A stretch of 9,771 nucleotides of DNA from Dethiobacter sp. (GTDB lineage Bacteria > Bacillota_D > Dethiobacteria > Dethiobacterales > Dethiobacteraceae): the NCBI GenBank assembly GCA_018333395.1, contig JAGXSQ010000030.1:1-9771 (forward strand). Direction: 5' to 3'. Made by a program: the position numbers and the translations under genes. A model generated the notes under the pieces. It did no database searches. It had not been told where the DNA came from and worked only from the letters and a program-made list of their open reading frames with translations. Of this stretch, positions 1 through 7,053 are shown one piece after another; within the stretch, counting starts at the first letter, position 1, and each line of letters begins with the position of its first letter.

Positions 1-627
1 ACCATCTATCCGGGAACGGTCTTAGGTGACGGCGTCACTGTGGGCGACAACAGCGTATTAGGCAAGCAGCCCAAGCCGGCCAAGACCAGCACCGTGAAAA
101 TCGAGGGCGAACTTCCCCCCCTGGTAATCGGTGCCAATACGATCATCGGTACGGGGGCGGTGCTCTACGCCGGAACAACCATCGGCGAAAACTGCCTGGT
201 GGCCGACCTAGCCAGTATCCGCGAAGAATGCGCCATTGCGGATTCCGTAATTATCGGCCGAGGGGTGGCTGTGGAAAACCAGGTGACCATCGGCTCTTAC
301 ACCAAAATTCAGACAGGGGCTTACATCACCGCCCATACCACCATTGAGGACCATGTTTTCATCGCCCCCATGGTTACCACCACTAACGACAACTTCATGG
401 GGCGCACCCAGGAAAGGTTTAAGCACCTCAAGGGACCAACCATAAAAAAAGGCGCCCGGATAGGCGGCGCTTCCATCACCCTGCCGGGAGTGACCATAGC
501 CCGGGAGTCTTTCATCGCCGCCGGCGCACTGGTTACAAAAGACACTGAACCGGGCCTGGTTTATAAAGGGCTCCCCGCCAAACCGGCCCGCGCGGTACCG
601 CCCGCCGAAATTTTAACGGCCGATTAG
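1..627 (+). CDS. Hexapeptide-repeat sugar N-acetyltransferase (left-handed beta-helix), 5' end outside window
   Basis: The reading frame is open from base 1 (first residues TIYPGTVLGDG), so the true start lies upstream; 208 residues are visible. The visible protein is almost wholly imperfect [LIV]-G-x4 hexapeptide repeats (VIGANT, IIGTGA, TIGENC, IIGRGV, TIGSYT and others), the signature of a left-handed parallel beta-helix acyltransferase. The helix ends near the NDNF segment (about residues 126-129) and is followed by a last pair of coils (KKGARIGG, SITLPGVTI) and the common C-terminal GLPAKPAR motif. Family members transfer acetyl from acetyl-CoA to an amino group on a nucleotide sugar, in the cytoplasm and as trimers. 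The aminotransferase 32 bp downstream suggests a WbpD/WlbB-like enzyme acetylating a 3-amino sugar nucleotide; that substrate is inferred from context. A serine or other O-acetyltransferase of the same fold is less likely. Codon use is GC-rich, like the next two genes. Confidence 0.88.
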   Translation, partial: TIYPGTVLGDGVTVGDNSVLGKQPKPAKTSTVKIEGELPPLVIGANTIIGTGAVLYAGTTIGENCLVADLASIREECAIADSVIIGRGVAVENQVTIGSYTKIQTGAYITAHTTIEDHVFIAPMVTTTNDNFMGRTQERFKHLKGPTIKKGARIGGASITLPGVTIARESFIAAGALVTKDTEPGLVYKGLPAKPARAVPPAEILTAD

Positions 628-659
628 TCGCCGGTTTGCTGAAGGGAGAAATGCACTTG

Positions 660-1763
660 ATGCCAGTTAAAATTCCCGTGCTGGACCTGGAGCCGGAAAT
701 CGAATTTCTCTGGGACGACCTCTTGTCCGCCATCCAAGGTGTCTTAAAGTCCGGCCAGTTCATCATGGGCCCTAATGTCAAAGCCTTTGAACAGGAAGTG
801 GCTGCCTACCTCAATGTAAAACACGCCATCGGCGTCAACTCCGGCACCGACGCGCTAGTCATCGGCCTCAGGGCGGCCGGCATCGGACCGGGGGACGAAG
901 TGATCACCACGCCCTTCACCTTCTTCGCCACCGCCGAAGCCATCAGCATCCTGGGCGCTACTCCGGTCTTTGTGGATATCGACCCGCAAACCTTTAACAT
1001 TGATCCCGACCTGATCGAGCCCGCCATTTCCTCCCGCACCAGGGCCATCCTGCCCGTCCACCTCTTTGGCCGGGCCGCCGCCATGGACCCCATCATGGCT
1101 CTGGCAGCGAAGTACAACCTAAAAGTAATCGAAGACACCGCCCAGGCCTTCGGCGCGGAATTTAAAGGCAAAAAGCTCGGCACCATCGGTGACCTTGGCT
1201 CTTTTTCCTTCTTCCCCTCCAAAAACCTGGGGGCCTTCGGGGACGCCGGCCTCCTCGCCACCGACAGCGACCAGCTTGCCGCCGCCGCCCGCATGCTCCG
1301 CGTCCACGGCAGCAAACAAAAATACTATAACGAAACCATCGGCTACAATTCCCGCTTAGACGAGCTGCAAGCCGCCATCTTAAGAGTGAAACTGCCCTAT
1401 ATCGACCGGTGGAATGAAGCCCGCCGGCAGGCAGCCTCCCGCTATCAAACCCTGCTTTGCGGCCTGCCGGGCTTGAGTTTCCCCGCCCCAGGCGCCGGTC
1501 ACGTTTTCCACCAGTACACGGTGCGCATTGGAGCGGGCCGGCGAGACTTCGTGCAGCAACACCTAGCCGCAAGCGGCATCGGCACCATGGTCTACTACCC
1601 GCTACCGCTCCACCGGCTGCCTCCTTACGCCGCCGGTGACGTCTCCTGCCCGGCAGCCGAGACCCTGGCCACAGAAGTCCTTAGCCTGCCCCTTTGGCCG
1701 GAGCTGGCACCCGCCCTCCAGGAACAGGTAGCGGAGGCGCTGCGGCAGGCCCTTGTTATTTAG
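660..1763 (+). CDS. DegT/DnrJ/EryC1-family PLP-dependent sugar aminotransferase
   Basis: This 367-residue protein has the full length and motifs of the nucleotide-sugar aminotransferases (WbpE, ArnB, PseC group). They transfer an amino group, usually from glutamate, to a keto sugar nucleotide with pyridoxal phosphate. Visible landmarks are GVNSGTDAL (about 58-66, cofactor phosphate region), VIEDTAQAFGA (about 156-166, the Asp that contacts the pyridine nitrogen) and SFFPSKNLGAFGD (about 183-195), whose Lys near 188 should form the Schiff base. A GGGAG ribosome site at 644-648 lies 11 nt before ATG 660 and 8 nt before TTG 657, so either could be the start; ATG 651 is too close. It follows the acetyltransferase by about 30 bp and precedes murJ by about 33 bp, so the three are probably one transcript. 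With that neighbour it most likely makes a 3-amino sugar (QuiNAc3NAc or GlcNAc3NAcA type); exact product unknown. Confidence 0.92.
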   Translation: MPVKIPVLDLEPEIEFLWDDLLSAIQGVLKSGQFIMGPNVKAFEQEVAAYLNVKHAIGVNSGTDALVIGLRAAGIGPGDEVITTPFTFFATAEAISILGATPVFVDIDPQTFNIDPDLIEPAISSRTRAILPVHLFGRAAAMDPIMALAAKYNLKVIEDTAQAFGAEFKGKKLGTIGDLGSFSFFPSKNLGAFGDAGLLATDSDQLAAAARMLRVHGSKQKYYNETIGYNSRLDELQAAILRVKLPYIDRWNEARRQAASRYQTLLCGLPGLSFPAPGAGHVFHQYTVRIGAGRRDFVQQHLAASGIGTMVYYPLPLHRLPPYAAGDVSCPAAETLATEVLSLPLWPELAPALQEQVAEALRQALVI

Positions 1764-1781
1764 GCAAAAACAATTGGACGA

Positions 1782-1787
1782 GAGGGG
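1782..1787 (+). promoter_or_regulatory. Ribosome binding site that favours a CTG start for murJ
   Basis: GAGGGG lies 9 nt before CTG 1797 in the murJ frame, while an in-frame TAA at 1791-1793 bars any earlier start. The first ATG (1818) has only an AGGGA abutting it with no spacer. The site therefore supports initiation at CTG 1797. Confidence 0.5.
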
Positions 1788-1796
1788 AAATAAACG

Positions 1797-3377
1797 CTGA
1801 ATATCAGCCGGCAGGGAATGGGCCAGGCGGCATTCTTGCTCGTCGCCGGCGCGGTATTAAGCCGCATCTTCGGTTTTATCCGGGAAACTGTCATCGCTTA
1901 CCAGTTCGGCGCCACCGCCCAAACCGACGCCTTCCTGGTGGCCTCCGTCGTACCCATGGCCCTCGCCGGGATAGTGGCCGGCGCTGTCGCTGTCGCCTTC
2001 ATCCCTGTCTTTACCGAATATCGACTCAAGGCCGGTGAAGGGGAAGCCTGGACCATTGCCAGCGCCGTCATCAACCTGACGACTCTGGCCCTGGCCGCCG
2101 CCACCCTGCTTTTTATCCTGGCGGCACCGGTCCTTGTCCCCCTGATTGGCCCTGGCCTGGCCCCGGAGACCAAAACTTTAGCAGTAAGCCTGTCCGTATG
2201 GCTAGCCCCGGTATTAATCTTCACCGGGCTCGTAGCACTGATAACAGCCGTGCTAAACGCCTACCGGCATTTTACCTATCCCGCCTTTGCCGGCCTCTTG
2301 TATAACTTCGGCATGATCGGCGGCGCCTTGCTCCTGGGCGGCCTCCTGGGTATCAGCGGCCTGGTGGTGGGGGTATTAGTCGGCTCAGCCGCCCATCTCC
2401 TCGCCCTCGCTGTCCCCCTGGCCTCCCAGAAGAACCACTACCGGCCGACCCTGCGGGGCTTGCAACACCCCGGAGTAAAGAAAATCGGCCTGCTGCTGCT
2501 CCCCTTTGTCGTAGCTTCCGCCGCCGGCCAAATTAACCTCCTGGTGGACCGCATCCTGGCCTCCGGGCTGGCGGAAGGCAGCATTTCCGCCCTTAATTTC
2601 GCCGTGCGGGTGCAGCAGCTGCCGTTAGGCATCTTTGCCGGCGCCGCTGCCACCGCCGCCTATCCTTTCTTCGCGGAGCAAGCGGCGGGCGAGCACGTTA
2701 ACGACCTGCGCCGCACCTTTTCCGAGGGGCTGCGCCTACTCTGGTTCATCGTCTTCCCCCTTTCCGTGGGGCTCATAGTCTTAAGCGAGCCCATTGTGCG
2801 CCTGCTCTTTGAACGGGGGGCCTTCGACGCCAGAGCCACCCAAATGACCGCCGCAGCCTTGTTCTACTACTCCCTGGGCATTTTCGCCCACGCCGCCAAC
2901 GCTCTGCTGGTGAGGGTGTACTTCGCCCTCCAGGACACCGCTACTCCGGTCAAGCTCGGTTTTTGGGCCGTCGGCCTGAATATCGTCCTAAACCTCATTC
3001 TGGTGCGCTACCTGGCCCACGGCGGCCTGGCTCTGGCCACCTCCATCGCCGCTCTGGCCAACTGCCTCCTGCTGGCCTACTACCTGCGCCGCCGGCTGGG
3101 GCACCTGGACGGCCGGCGTATCCTGAACTCCACGGGCAAATTCGCCGCCGCTTCCCTGGCCATGGGGCTCGCGGTAACCGCCGCCAACATTTTCACGGCT
3201 GCCTACTTTGACCCAGCCCTTCTCACCCACCAGCTGCTGCAGGTGGGCGGCCTTATCGCCCTGGGCGGGGTAGTCTACCTCGGTACCGCCGCCCTGCTTA
3301 AGGCTGAGGAGCTAGCCAGGGCCATCACCTGGGCGAGGGTCAAGCTTTTGCCTGGCGGCGCGGGGGTATGGCGGTAG
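1797..3377 (+). CDS. murJ: MurJ/MviN-family lipid-linked saccharide flippase
   Basis: A very hydrophobic protein of 519 residues from ATG 1818, or 526 if it begins at CTG 1797. I chose the CTG because it alone has a well-spaced ribosome site. The length and repeated hydrophobic stretches fit the 14-helix MOP-superfamily fold. N-terminal signatures include SRIFGFIRE and TDAFLVA, and a later segment reads RVQQLPLGIF (family RxxQLPLG motif). MurJ flips lipid II across the cytoplasmic membrane for peptidoglycan assembly. Counting from ATG 1818, Arg16, Arg22 and Asp37 appear to match E. coli Arg18, Arg24 and Asp39; the segment where E. coli has Arg52 reads MALAGIVAG with no arginine. Its place beside sugar-nucleotide genes makes a Wzx-like role in exporting a polysaccharide repeat unit possible. 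Family membership is secure, the substrate is not. Confidence 0.88.
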   Translation: MNISRQGMGQAAFLLVAGAVLSRIFGFIRETVIAYQFGATAQTDAFLVASVVPMALAGIVAGAVAVAFIPVFTEYRLKAGEGEAWTIASAVINLTTLALAAATLLFILAAPVLVPLIGPGLAPETKTLAVSLSVWLAPVLIFTGLVALITAVLNAYRHFTYPAFAGLLYNFGMIGGALLLGGLLGISGLVVGVLVGSAAHLLALAVPLASQKNHYRPTLRGLQHPGVKKIGLLLLPFVVASAAGQINLLVDRILASGLAEGSISALNFAVRVQQLPLGIFAGAAATAAYPFFAEQAAGEHVNDLRRTFSEGLRLLWFIVFPLSVGLIVLSEPIVRLLFERGAFDARATQMTAAALFYYSLGIFAHAANALLVRVYFALQDTATPVKLGFWAVGLNIVLNLILVRYLAHGGLALATSIAALANCLLLAYYLRRRLGHLDGRRILNSTGKFAAASLAMGLAVTAANIFTAAYFDPALLTHQLLQVGGLIALGGVVYLGTAALLKAEELARAITWARVKLLPGGAGVWR

Positions 3378-3464
3378 GGCGGCGGAGGTGGCGATACTCT
3401 CATTGACGTTAAGAGGGGCCTTCAGAAACTGTACGAATCCTTAGTAAGCAGGAGGGGCTGAGCT

Positions 3465-4355
3465 ATGCGAATACTGATCCTAGGCGGTGGTGGCATGCTG
3501 GGGCACAAACTCTGGCAGCTTTGCCACAACCGCTTTGACACCTGGGCTTCGGTGCGATCCAGTTATCGAAAATACGCTCGATATAATCTTTTCAATAGTC
3601 ACTTGTTGTTGGAGGGAGTGGATGTCTTTGACTTAGACACAGTTGTGAAGGCGTTAGCCTCAGTGCGGCCCGATGTGGTCATCAATTGCATCGGGATTAT
3701 CAAACAGATGTCCACAGCAAATGATCCTATTATCAGCCTCACGATCAACTCCCTCTTTCCGCACAAATTGGCCAATCTCTGCCAGGCGGCCGGTGCTCGC
3801 TTGATTCACATCAGCACAGACTGTGTATTTTCTGGGAGCAAAGGGCGGTATACCGAAGATGACATTTCAGATGCAGAGGATCTTTATGGACGGAGTAAAT
3901 TCTTGGGCGAGGTAGACGGGCCGGGTTGCCTGACATTACGAACCTCGATCATCGGCCGCGAATTACAGACAACTAGTGGATTAGTCGAATGGTTTCTGTC
4001 CAATCGTGGAGGCAGTGTCCGTGGTTACAACCGGGCAATCTATTCCGGTTTCACTACGCTGGCAATGTCAGAGATCATCACCAATGTCATTGAAAATCGC
4101 CCTGAACTCTCCGGTCTTTACCAGGTTTCATCCGAGCCGATCAATAAATACGCTCTACTCTGCTTACTGCGCGATGCATTTGAGGTGCAGGTCGAGATCG
4201 AACCGTATCCCGAGGTGCAGATTGACCGTAGCCTGGATTCTAGCCGCTTTCGGGCGCTGACAGGTTTTACACCGCCTGCCTGGTCTGTAATGATAGAAGC
4301 GATAGCGAAAGATCCGACACCTTACGATGATTGGAGGACTGCTAATGAACCTTGA
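3465..4355 (+). CDS. RmlD-like SDR reductase for UDP-6-deoxy-L-hexosamine synthesis
   Basis: A 296-residue extended SDR protein. Residues 4-13 (ILILGGGGML) form the glycine-rich NAD(P)-binding turn; HISTDCVFSG (about 115-124) and YGRSK (Tyr141, Lys145) give the catalytic strand and the YxxxK pair. The general plan is that of dTDP-4-dehydrorhamnose reductase. A GGAGGGG ribosome site at 3451-3457 sits 7 nt before ATG 3465. Its stop overlaps the next gene by 11 bp, and a CapE-type dehydratase and a 2-epimerase follow, so it should reduce the 4-keto intermediate made by that dehydratase. CapF/WbjC, the usual partner for UDP-L-FucNAc, is longer and carries a C-terminal cupin domain; this protein ends after the SDR domain, resembling the WbvR-type reductase instead. 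That would give UDP-L-RhaNAc for the 2-epimerase to turn into UDP-L-QuiNAc. The pathway choice is an inference. Confidence 0.85.
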   Translation: MRILILGGGGMLGHKLWQLCHNRFDTWASVRSSYRKYARYNLFNSHLLLEGVDVFDLDTVVKALASVRPDVVINCIGIIKQMSTANDPIISLTINSLFPHKLANLCQAAGARLIHISTDCVFSGSKGRYTEDDISDAEDLYGRSKFLGEVDGPGCLTLRTSIIGRELQTTSGLVEWFLSNRGGSVRGYNRAIYSGFTTLAMSEIITNVIENRPELSGLYQVSSEPINKYALLCLLRDAFEVQVEIEPYPEVQIDRSLDSSRFRALTGFTPPAWSVMIEAIAKDPTPYDDWRTANEP

Positions 4356-5385
4356 AGGCAAGCGTATATTGGTGACCGGTGGCACAGGTTCGCTAGGACA
4401 AGCCGTAGTCCGGCGGCTGTTGACCGATGAGATGGGCCGTCCGTCAAAGGTCATCGTGTTTTCTCGCGACGAGGCCAAACAGCACTACATGCGCCTATCA
4501 TACCTCAATCGCCAAGTGGCTACGGATGAGATTATCTATCGCAATTTTCAGGAGGTACTCTCGTTTCGGATCGGCGACGTGCGCGACTACCAGTCAGTGT
4601 TGCAAGCTATGCGCGAGGCAGACATGGTGATTCATGCTGCTGCGCTCAAACAAGTGCCATCCTGCGAATATTTTCCTTTTCAGGCGGTGCAAACCAACGT
4701 CATCGGAGCACACAATATAGTCCGTACTATACGAGAAAATGATACCCCGGTTAAAGTTGTTGTCGGCATCTCAACGGATAAGGCCTGTAAGCCGATTAAC
4801 GTCATGGGCATGACCAAAGCCCTGCAGGAGCGTATCTTCGTGGAAGCCAATATGGGGCGTCCGGGTGCCCATTTTATTTGTGTGCGCTATGGAAATGTCA
4901 TTGCCTCACGGGGGTCGGTGGTGCCTTTGTTTCTGGATCAGATCGCCCGTGGAGGTCCAGTAACCATTACCTTAAAGCAGATGACCCGTTTCCTTTTAAG
5001 CTTAGACCAGGCGGTGGACACGGTCTTTGCTGCCGTGCGCCATGCTCAGCCTGGAGAAATCTACGTCCCCCAAGTGCCTGCGGCCCGCATAGTAGATGTG
5101 GCGGAGGTCCTTATCAACGGCAGAGATATTTCTATAACCTACACCGGTATTCGCCCTGGTGAGAAGATACACGAGATTATGGTTTCGGAAGAGGAGTGCT
5201 ATCGTACCATAGAGCGCGATGGTTACTATGTAATTACTCCGATGTTGCCCGAACTGCGCGCTATTCCGATTGAACAGCCTGCCCTGTCGGAAGAGTATTC
5301 GTCCGCAAATGTGACCATAAACCATGCCGGCCTGCGCGAGTTGCTGCTGTATTTTGCTGAACAGCCAGTGGGAGGACAGCAATGA
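4345..5385 (+). CDS. CapE/WbjB-type UDP-GlcNAc 4,6-dehydratase/5-epimerase
   Basis: A 346-residue SDR protein of the polysaccharide biosynthesis (CapD-like) group. TGGTGSLG (11-18) binds the nucleotide cofactor, HAAALKQVP (97-105) and GISTDKACKP (141-150) are characteristic family strands, and MGMTK (154-158) stands where most SDRs have YxxxK. Replacement of the tyrosine by methionine is a known trait of the CapE subgroup, separating it from PseB-type enzymes that keep Tyr. The enzyme removes water across C4-C6 of UDP-GlcNAc and inverts C5, giving the 4-keto-6-deoxy-L intermediate, in the cytoplasm. ATG 4345 was chosen because GGAGG at 4333-4337 is 7 nt away; an in-frame start at 4327 lacks such a site. 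It overlaps the preceding stop by 11 bp and the following start by 4 bp (ATGA), so translation of the three genes is probably coupled. Confidence 0.92.
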   Translation: MNLEGKRILVTGGTGSLGQAVVRRLLTDEMGRPSKVIVFSRDEAKQHYMRLSYLNRQVATDEIIYRNFQEVLSFRIGDVRDYQSVLQAMREADMVIHAAALKQVPSCEYFPFQAVQTNVIGAHNIVRTIRENDTPVKVVVGISTDKACKPINVMGMTKALQERIFVEANMGRPGAHFICVRYGNVIASRGSVVPLFLDQIARGGPVTITLKQMTRFLLSLDQAVDTVFAAVRHAQPGEIYVPQVPAARIVDVAEVLINGRDISITYTGIRPGEKIHEIMVSEEECYRTIERDGYYVITPMLPELRAIPIEQPALSEEYSSANVTINHAGLRELLLYFAEQPVGGQQ

Positions 5386-6473
5386 AGGTGATGACCATCT
5401 TTGGTACCCGGCCGGAGATCATCCGCCTCAGCCAGGTAATCAAACACCTGGATCACTTCTGTGAGCAGTTCTTGCTGCATACCGGCCAGAATTATGATCC
5501 AAATCTTAGCGATATCTTTTTTCAAGAACTTGACCTGCGACCACCAGACCACCATTTGGGCATTAAGGCCACTGGCTTCGCCGAGCAAGTCGGACAGATT
5601 ATCACCAAGGCGGGCAAGGCCCTAGCCCAGGTCAGGCCCGATCGGTTGCTTATCCTTGGTGACACCAATAGCGGTCTGACAGCCACTGTGGCGGCGCGGA
5701 TGGGCATTCCTGTCTATCACATGGAGGCGGGAAACCGCTGCTATGACGATCGGGTACCGGAAGAGATCAACCGCCGGTTGATCGATCATTGCAGTAACAT
5801 ATTGATGCCTTACACCTACCGGAGCAAGGAAAATCTGTTGCGCGAGGGGTTCGATCGCGAGCGTATCTTTGTGATCGGCAACCCGATCTTCGAGGTGCTG
5901 AATACTTACGCGGCTCAGATTAATGCCAGTGATGTGTTGGCCCGGCTAGGCGTTTCTGAGAGGGCATATTTCCTTGCAACGCTGCACCGGGCGGAGAATG
6001 TAGATGACCCAGCCCGCCTAGAACACTTGCTGCACGGATTGGCTCTGGTTGCCGAAACCTACCATGAGCCGATGCTTGTCAGTCTGCACCCGCGCACAGC
6101 GGACAAGCTGTCGCAATTCGGCCTGGACCCGCAATCACAAAGAGTGCGTTTGCTTGAGCCGCTAGGCTTCTTTGACTTTGTCAAGCTGGAACGTAATGCG
6201 CATTGCGTGCTCAGCGATAGCGGCACGGTGCAGGAAGAGTGTTGTATCTTCAAGGTGCCTAACGTGACACTCCGTGACGTTACCGAACGACCAGAAACAA
6301 TCGAGTGTGGTAGCAATATTATCACCGGCGTCAATCCCGAGATGATATTGCAGGCAGTAAAGGTGACCCTAAGTTCAAACTGTGACTGGACGCCGCCAGC
6401 CGAATACTTGGAGCCACATGTTGCCTCAACGGCGGTAAAGATCATTTTGGGCTATTATTTTAGGAGGTCATAG
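5382..6473 (+). CDS. UDP-N-acetylglucosamine 2-epimerase family protein, CapG/WbjD type
   Basis: A 363-residue protein of the WecB/CapG family, which epimerises C2 of UDP-N-acetylhexosamines in the cytoplasm through a glycal intermediate. Diagnostic motifs are FGTRPEIIR (7-15), HTGQNYD (33-39), HMEAGNRC (113-120), PEEINRR (126-132), LHRAENVD (201-208), SDSGTVQEE (278-286) and ERPET (302-306). The length is normal and all the usual polar residues are present. The HMEAGNRC wording and the position after the dehydratase favour the CapG/WbjD branch, which acts on the L-configured sugar, over WecB/MnaA, which makes UDP-ManNAc. GGAGG at 5371-5375 lies 6 nt before the ATG, which overlaps the upstream stop as ATGA. 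It is the last gene of the three-gene cassette. Product by inference: UDP-L-QuiNAc or UDP-L-FucNAc, depending on the reductase. Confidence 0.92.
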   Translation: MKVMTIFGTRPEIIRLSQVIKHLDHFCEQFLLHTGQNYDPNLSDIFFQELDLRPPDHHLGIKATGFAEQVGQIITKAGKALAQVRPDRLLILGDTNSGLTATVAARMGIPVYHMEAGNRCYDDRVPEEINRRLIDHCSNILMPYTYRSKENLLREGFDRERIFVIGNPIFEVLNTYAAQINASDVLARLGVSERAYFLATLHRAENVDDPARLEHLLHGLALVAETYHEPMLVSLHPRTADKLSQFGLDPQSQRVRLLEPLGFFDFVKLERNAHCVLSDSGTVQEECCIFKVPNVTLRDVTERPETIECGSNIITGVNPEMILQAVKVTLSSNCDWTPPAEYLEPHVASTAVKIILGYYFRRS

Positions 6474-6480
6474 CGAAATC

Positions 6481-6813
6481 ATGCTAGAGCAAAGAAAGCA
6501 GCGAACAACTTGTTGTAATGCAGGGATGGAGACGCTTCCAAAAGTGAGTGTCATTATTCCAGTATATAATCACGAAAGGTATATTCGGGAATGCGTCGAG
6601 AGCGCGCTAGCTCAGGCTTACGAAAACCTAGAAGTAATCGTTGTTGATGATGGCTCTACAGACGCTACCCCTGAAATTCTGAAGGAATTTAATGAAAAGA
6701 TCAAATATATTCGCCAGGAGAATCAAGGGGCTGCTGCTGCCTTTAACCATGGGTTGAAGTATGCACAGGGTGATTTTGTCGCCTGGCTTTCATCTGACGA
6801 TGTGTTTTGGTGA
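6481..6813 (+). pseudogene. Family 2 glycosyltransferase, 5' fragment cut by insertion sequence
   Basis: The first 109 residues are the N-terminal half of a GT-A fold family 2 glycosyltransferase: VSVIIPVYN (22-30), VDDGSTD (55-61, nucleotide binding) and AWLSSDD (101-107, the metal-binding DxD-type motif). After Phe109 the frame enters the insertion sequence, adds one Trp and stops at 6811-6813. The matching 3' fragment resumes at 8530 with LPNK. Joining 6808 to 8530 restores a 342-residue frame, a normal length for the family. Start choice is uncertain: GGAGG at 6463-6467 is 13 nt before ATG 6481, and ATG 6526, directly before the conserved domain, is an alternative. The fragment keeps the nucleotide site but lacks the acceptor-binding and catalytic-base half, so it should be inactive. 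The intact enzyme would have added a sugar to the repeat unit on its lipid carrier at the inner face of the membrane. Confidence 0.9.
6797..6808. repeat. Left copy of 12-bp target site duplication
   Basis: ACGATGTGTTTT here is repeated exactly at 8518-8529 on the other side of the insertion sequence. The bases beyond differ on both sides. Deleting one copy together with the element restores the glycosyltransferase frame, which supports the view that this is duplicated target DNA. Confidence 0.85.
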
Positions 6814-6816
6814 CTG

Positions 6817-6833
6817 GACAAAGTAAATGCAAC
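6817..6833 (+). repeat. Left terminal inverted repeat of the insertion sequence
   Basis: GACAAAGTAAATGCAAC reads inward and is matched perfectly by the complement of 8493-8509. A shortened second copy, GACAAAGTGCAAC, follows in the same orientation at 6841-6853. Confidence 0.85.
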
Positions 6834-7053
6834 TTTGGCAGACAAAGTGCAACGAAAGTGCAGTTAGTTGTTCCAAAGGGGTGTATTTTTGAGGGAAAAA
6901 GCAGTAAAATTGGCATGAGAACATGTAATTGAGGTGCTAAAAAGGGCGCAGGATATTGAAGGTGGCAGAAATCAATTTTTCGGACTGAGTAAATGCCACC
7001 CCTCTAGTGGTGTCTTTATAGACCTGCGTCACCAGCAACCTACATGTTCTTGG

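Noticed and set aside
806..1572. Several long - strand open frames opposite the aminotransferase gene
   Set aside because: Shadow frames produced by GC-rich third positions; the + strand protein has all its family motifs.
3403..3432. TTGACG followed 18 bp later by AACTGT, a possible promoter ahead of the RmlD-like reductase gene
   Set aside because: The -10 element matches the consensus poorly; the position is attractive but the evidence is too weak to list as a feature.
6998..7014. CCAC-CCCTCTA-GTGG inverted pair as a transposase terminator
   Set aside because: The stem is only 4 bp and no T-run follows on the - strand.
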